Positions 5,011 to 6,102 of a DNA stretch of 6,102 nucleotides are shown here, in pieces. The notes beneath the pieces were generated by a model. The model did no database searches and was not told where the DNA came from. It saw nothing but the letters and a program-made list of their open reading frames with translations. Source of the DNA: Parachlamydiaceae bacterium. GTDB taxonomy: Bacteria; Chlamydiota; Chlamydiia; Chlamydiales; Parachlamydiaceae. Positions within the stretch are counted from its first letter, which is position 1. The number at the start of each line of letters is the position of its first letter. Made by a program: the position numbers and the translations under genes. The DNA is taken from contig JAUXSJ010000274.1 in assembly GCA_030679615.1 (NCBI GenBank), positions 1-6,102 on the forward strand, given 5' to 3'.

Positions 5011-5829
5011 ATGCAACGATACTTTTTACTAATAGTATTTACATTTCAAATGATTTGTTCACTTCAAGGAGAAATCATTGAAACGAAAAATTTTAAAGAA
5101 ATTCTTAATTATATCCAGCATCCAGAAACTTTAATTATTTTAGATATTGATGATACCCTTTTGATACCTGTTCAAACATTAGGAACTGATGTTTGGTTTT
5201 TATCCAGGTTAGACCATCATTTAAAAATAAATAATGATCGTCAATTTGCTTTAGACAAAGCTTTAGCTGAATGGGAAGCTGTAAGACATCTTACAAGTGT
5301 AAAAATCGTCGAAGAGGGCACTGAAGAAATCGTACGAGAAATGCAAAAAAACAATATTGTTGTGATGGGATTATCAACACAAGGATTGGCGTTGGCAACA
5401 CGAACTGTGATACAACTTAAATCACTTTCAATCGATTTAACTATAACAGCTCCGGCTTCTCAAGATCACTATTTTATCAATGGAGAACAGGGTGTCCTTT
5501 ATAGACATGGAATTTTATTTACCTGCGGTACTCCAAAAGGACCTGCTCTTCTGACCTTGTTAGATATGATTGGTTTTTGTCCTAAAAATATCGTCTTTAT
5601 TAATGATAAAATAGCCCATCTACAAGATCTAGAAAAAAGCGCTGAGTCCAAAAATATCAATTTTATTGGATTGCGTTATAGCTACAGTGATGAACGTGTG
5701 TTAAATTTTAATAGAGAAATTGCTGATATTCAATGGAAACATTCTACCTTTAATCGTTTAATTTCAGATGAGGAAGCCGCTTCTTTACTACATTGTGAAA
5801 CACAATTAAAAGCACGTGAAGCTTCTTAG
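5011..5829 (+). CDS. Exported DUF2608 (HAD-like) protein
   Basis: This 272-residue protein belongs by pattern to the DUF2608 group of HAD-superfamily proteins. Residues 1-20 form a signal peptide (basic R3, hydrophobic 4-16, likely cleavage after SLQG). HAD motif I is LIILDIDDTLL (41-51), with nucleophile D45 and general acid D47. Motif II is the serine of MGLSTQG (119-125, S122), motif III is probably K176 in GTPKGPAL, and motif IV is FINDK (196-200) with D199. This suggests a phosphohydrolase in the envelope or outside the cell; the substrate is unknown. An upstream GTG at 5005 is in frame but overlaps the TGGAG Shine-Dalgarno (5001-5005), while ATG 5011 sits 5 bases after it and starts a clean signal peptide, so 5011 is preferred. 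Its stop codon overlaps that of the convergent minus-strand gene. Family members occur in intracellular bacteria such as Legionella and chlamydiae, as far as I recall. Confidence 0.8.
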   Translation: MQRYFLLIVFTFQMICSLQGEIIETKNFKEILNYIQHPETLIILDIDDTLLIPVQTLGTDVWFLSRLDHHLKINNDRQFALDKALAEWEAVRHLTSVKIVEEGTEEIVREMQKNNIVVMGLSTQGLALATRTVIQLKSLSIDLTITAPASQDHYFINGEQGVLYRHGILFTCGTPKGPALLTLLDMIGFCPKNIVFINDKIAHLQDLEKSAESKNINFIGLRYSYSDERVLNFNREIADIQWKHSTFNRLISDEEAASLLHCETQLKAREAS

Positions 5830-6102
5830 CAAAATATTTGAACAAGTTTTTTCTGGAAAGGAATAAAGCCGTTGAATAATGAATGTTGAGGTGGATTCTG
5901 TTTATAAGAAAACTGTAATTCCATCAATTCTTGCTTGAATTCATTTTGAACATCGTTTATCGCATAGAATAAGAGGTGAGGGGAGGTACTCTACTTGTTC
6001 AATGACTTTGGTTTTAGCTAAATTGGATGACAAAGAATCCCAAACATCATTTAATAGACTTCTTTCGAAAGTCCATTTGATTGCTAAAATTGCTCTTTTT
6101 GG
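5826..6102 (-). pseudogene. 3' end of an unidentified gene with an apparent one-base frameshift
   Basis: On the minus strand one frame is open from the window edge (6102) to a TGA at 5941-5943. It reads like real protein (IKWTFERSLLNDVWDSL, KTKVIEQVEYLP). A second frame is open from about 5990 to a TAA at 5826-5828 and also reads like protein (LLFYAINDVQNEFKQELMEL, HSLFNGFIPFQKKLVQIF). They join smoothly if one base is removed from the C4 run (plus-strand GGGG, 5980-5983), giving VEYLPHLLFYAINDV and a 91-residue C-terminal part. The TAA overlaps the stop codon of the convergent DUF2608 gene, the usual tight packing of real genes. The 5' portion lies outside the window. I do not recognise the family. 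A sequencing error or a phase-variable tract are alternatives to true gene decay. Confidence 0.6.

Noticed and set aside
1..6102. CRISPR array, toxin-antitoxin pair or phage-defence cassette
   Set aside because: There are no regularly spaced direct repeats, no cas-like motifs and no recognisable toxin, nuclease or helicase domain.

Overview
The window is AT-rich and carries four complete genes with recognisable protein features, two uncharacterised ORFs, and one damaged gene at the right edge. The intergenic DNA is unusually full of inverted repeats. The best organism guess is a member of the Chlamydiae, most likely an environmental amoeba-associated lineage (Parachlamydiaceae, Protochlamydia-like). 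The support is the deformylase half of the 3515-4498 gene, whose wording (YYGETILR, EITHDIKKLIDEMIETM, HEYDHIEGILFIDRL) resembles chlamydial deformylases as I remember them, plus a DUF2608 HAD-type exported protein of a kind common in intracellular bacteria of protozoa, and the low GC. This assignment is inference; no search was run.

Left part (1-2200): a 609-base stretch without a convincing gene holds a pair of small hairpins (10-61) and a 171-bp near-palindrome (325-495). A ten-helix EamA/DMT-like membrane transporter follows (610-1539, +). A hairpin (1551-1621) and a good sigma70-type promoter lie before a tiny glycine-rich membrane protein (1692-1991, +). Its 3' flank is a second long near-palindrome (1995-2152) and then an intrinsic terminator (2154-2184), which best fits the convergent minus-strand gene.

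Middle (2199-3514): an Asn/Lys-rich ORF with no recognisable family (2199-2894, -) is followed by 620 bases without a gene. This gap holds a perfect -10 box, a short-RNA-like promoter/terminator arrangement, a 141-bp element bounded by 23-base inverted repeats, and a REP-like hairpin pair.

Right part (3515-6102): a two-gene minus-strand operon encodes an uncharacterised 130-residue protein and then an unusual fusion of an N-terminal SEC-C/YchJ-type zinc domain with a complete peptide deformylase. Divergent from it is an exported DUF2608 HAD-fold protein (5011-5829, +). The stop codon of this gene overlaps that of a convergent minus-strand gene (5826-6102, cut by the window edge), which is interrupted by an apparent single-base frameshift in a C4 run.

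Functionally, the only well-defined biochemistry is protein N-terminal deformylation, with a transporter and an exported HAD-like protein alongside. The genes do not form one obvious pathway. The most distinctive features are the fused deformylase and the density of different palindromic elements in the left half.
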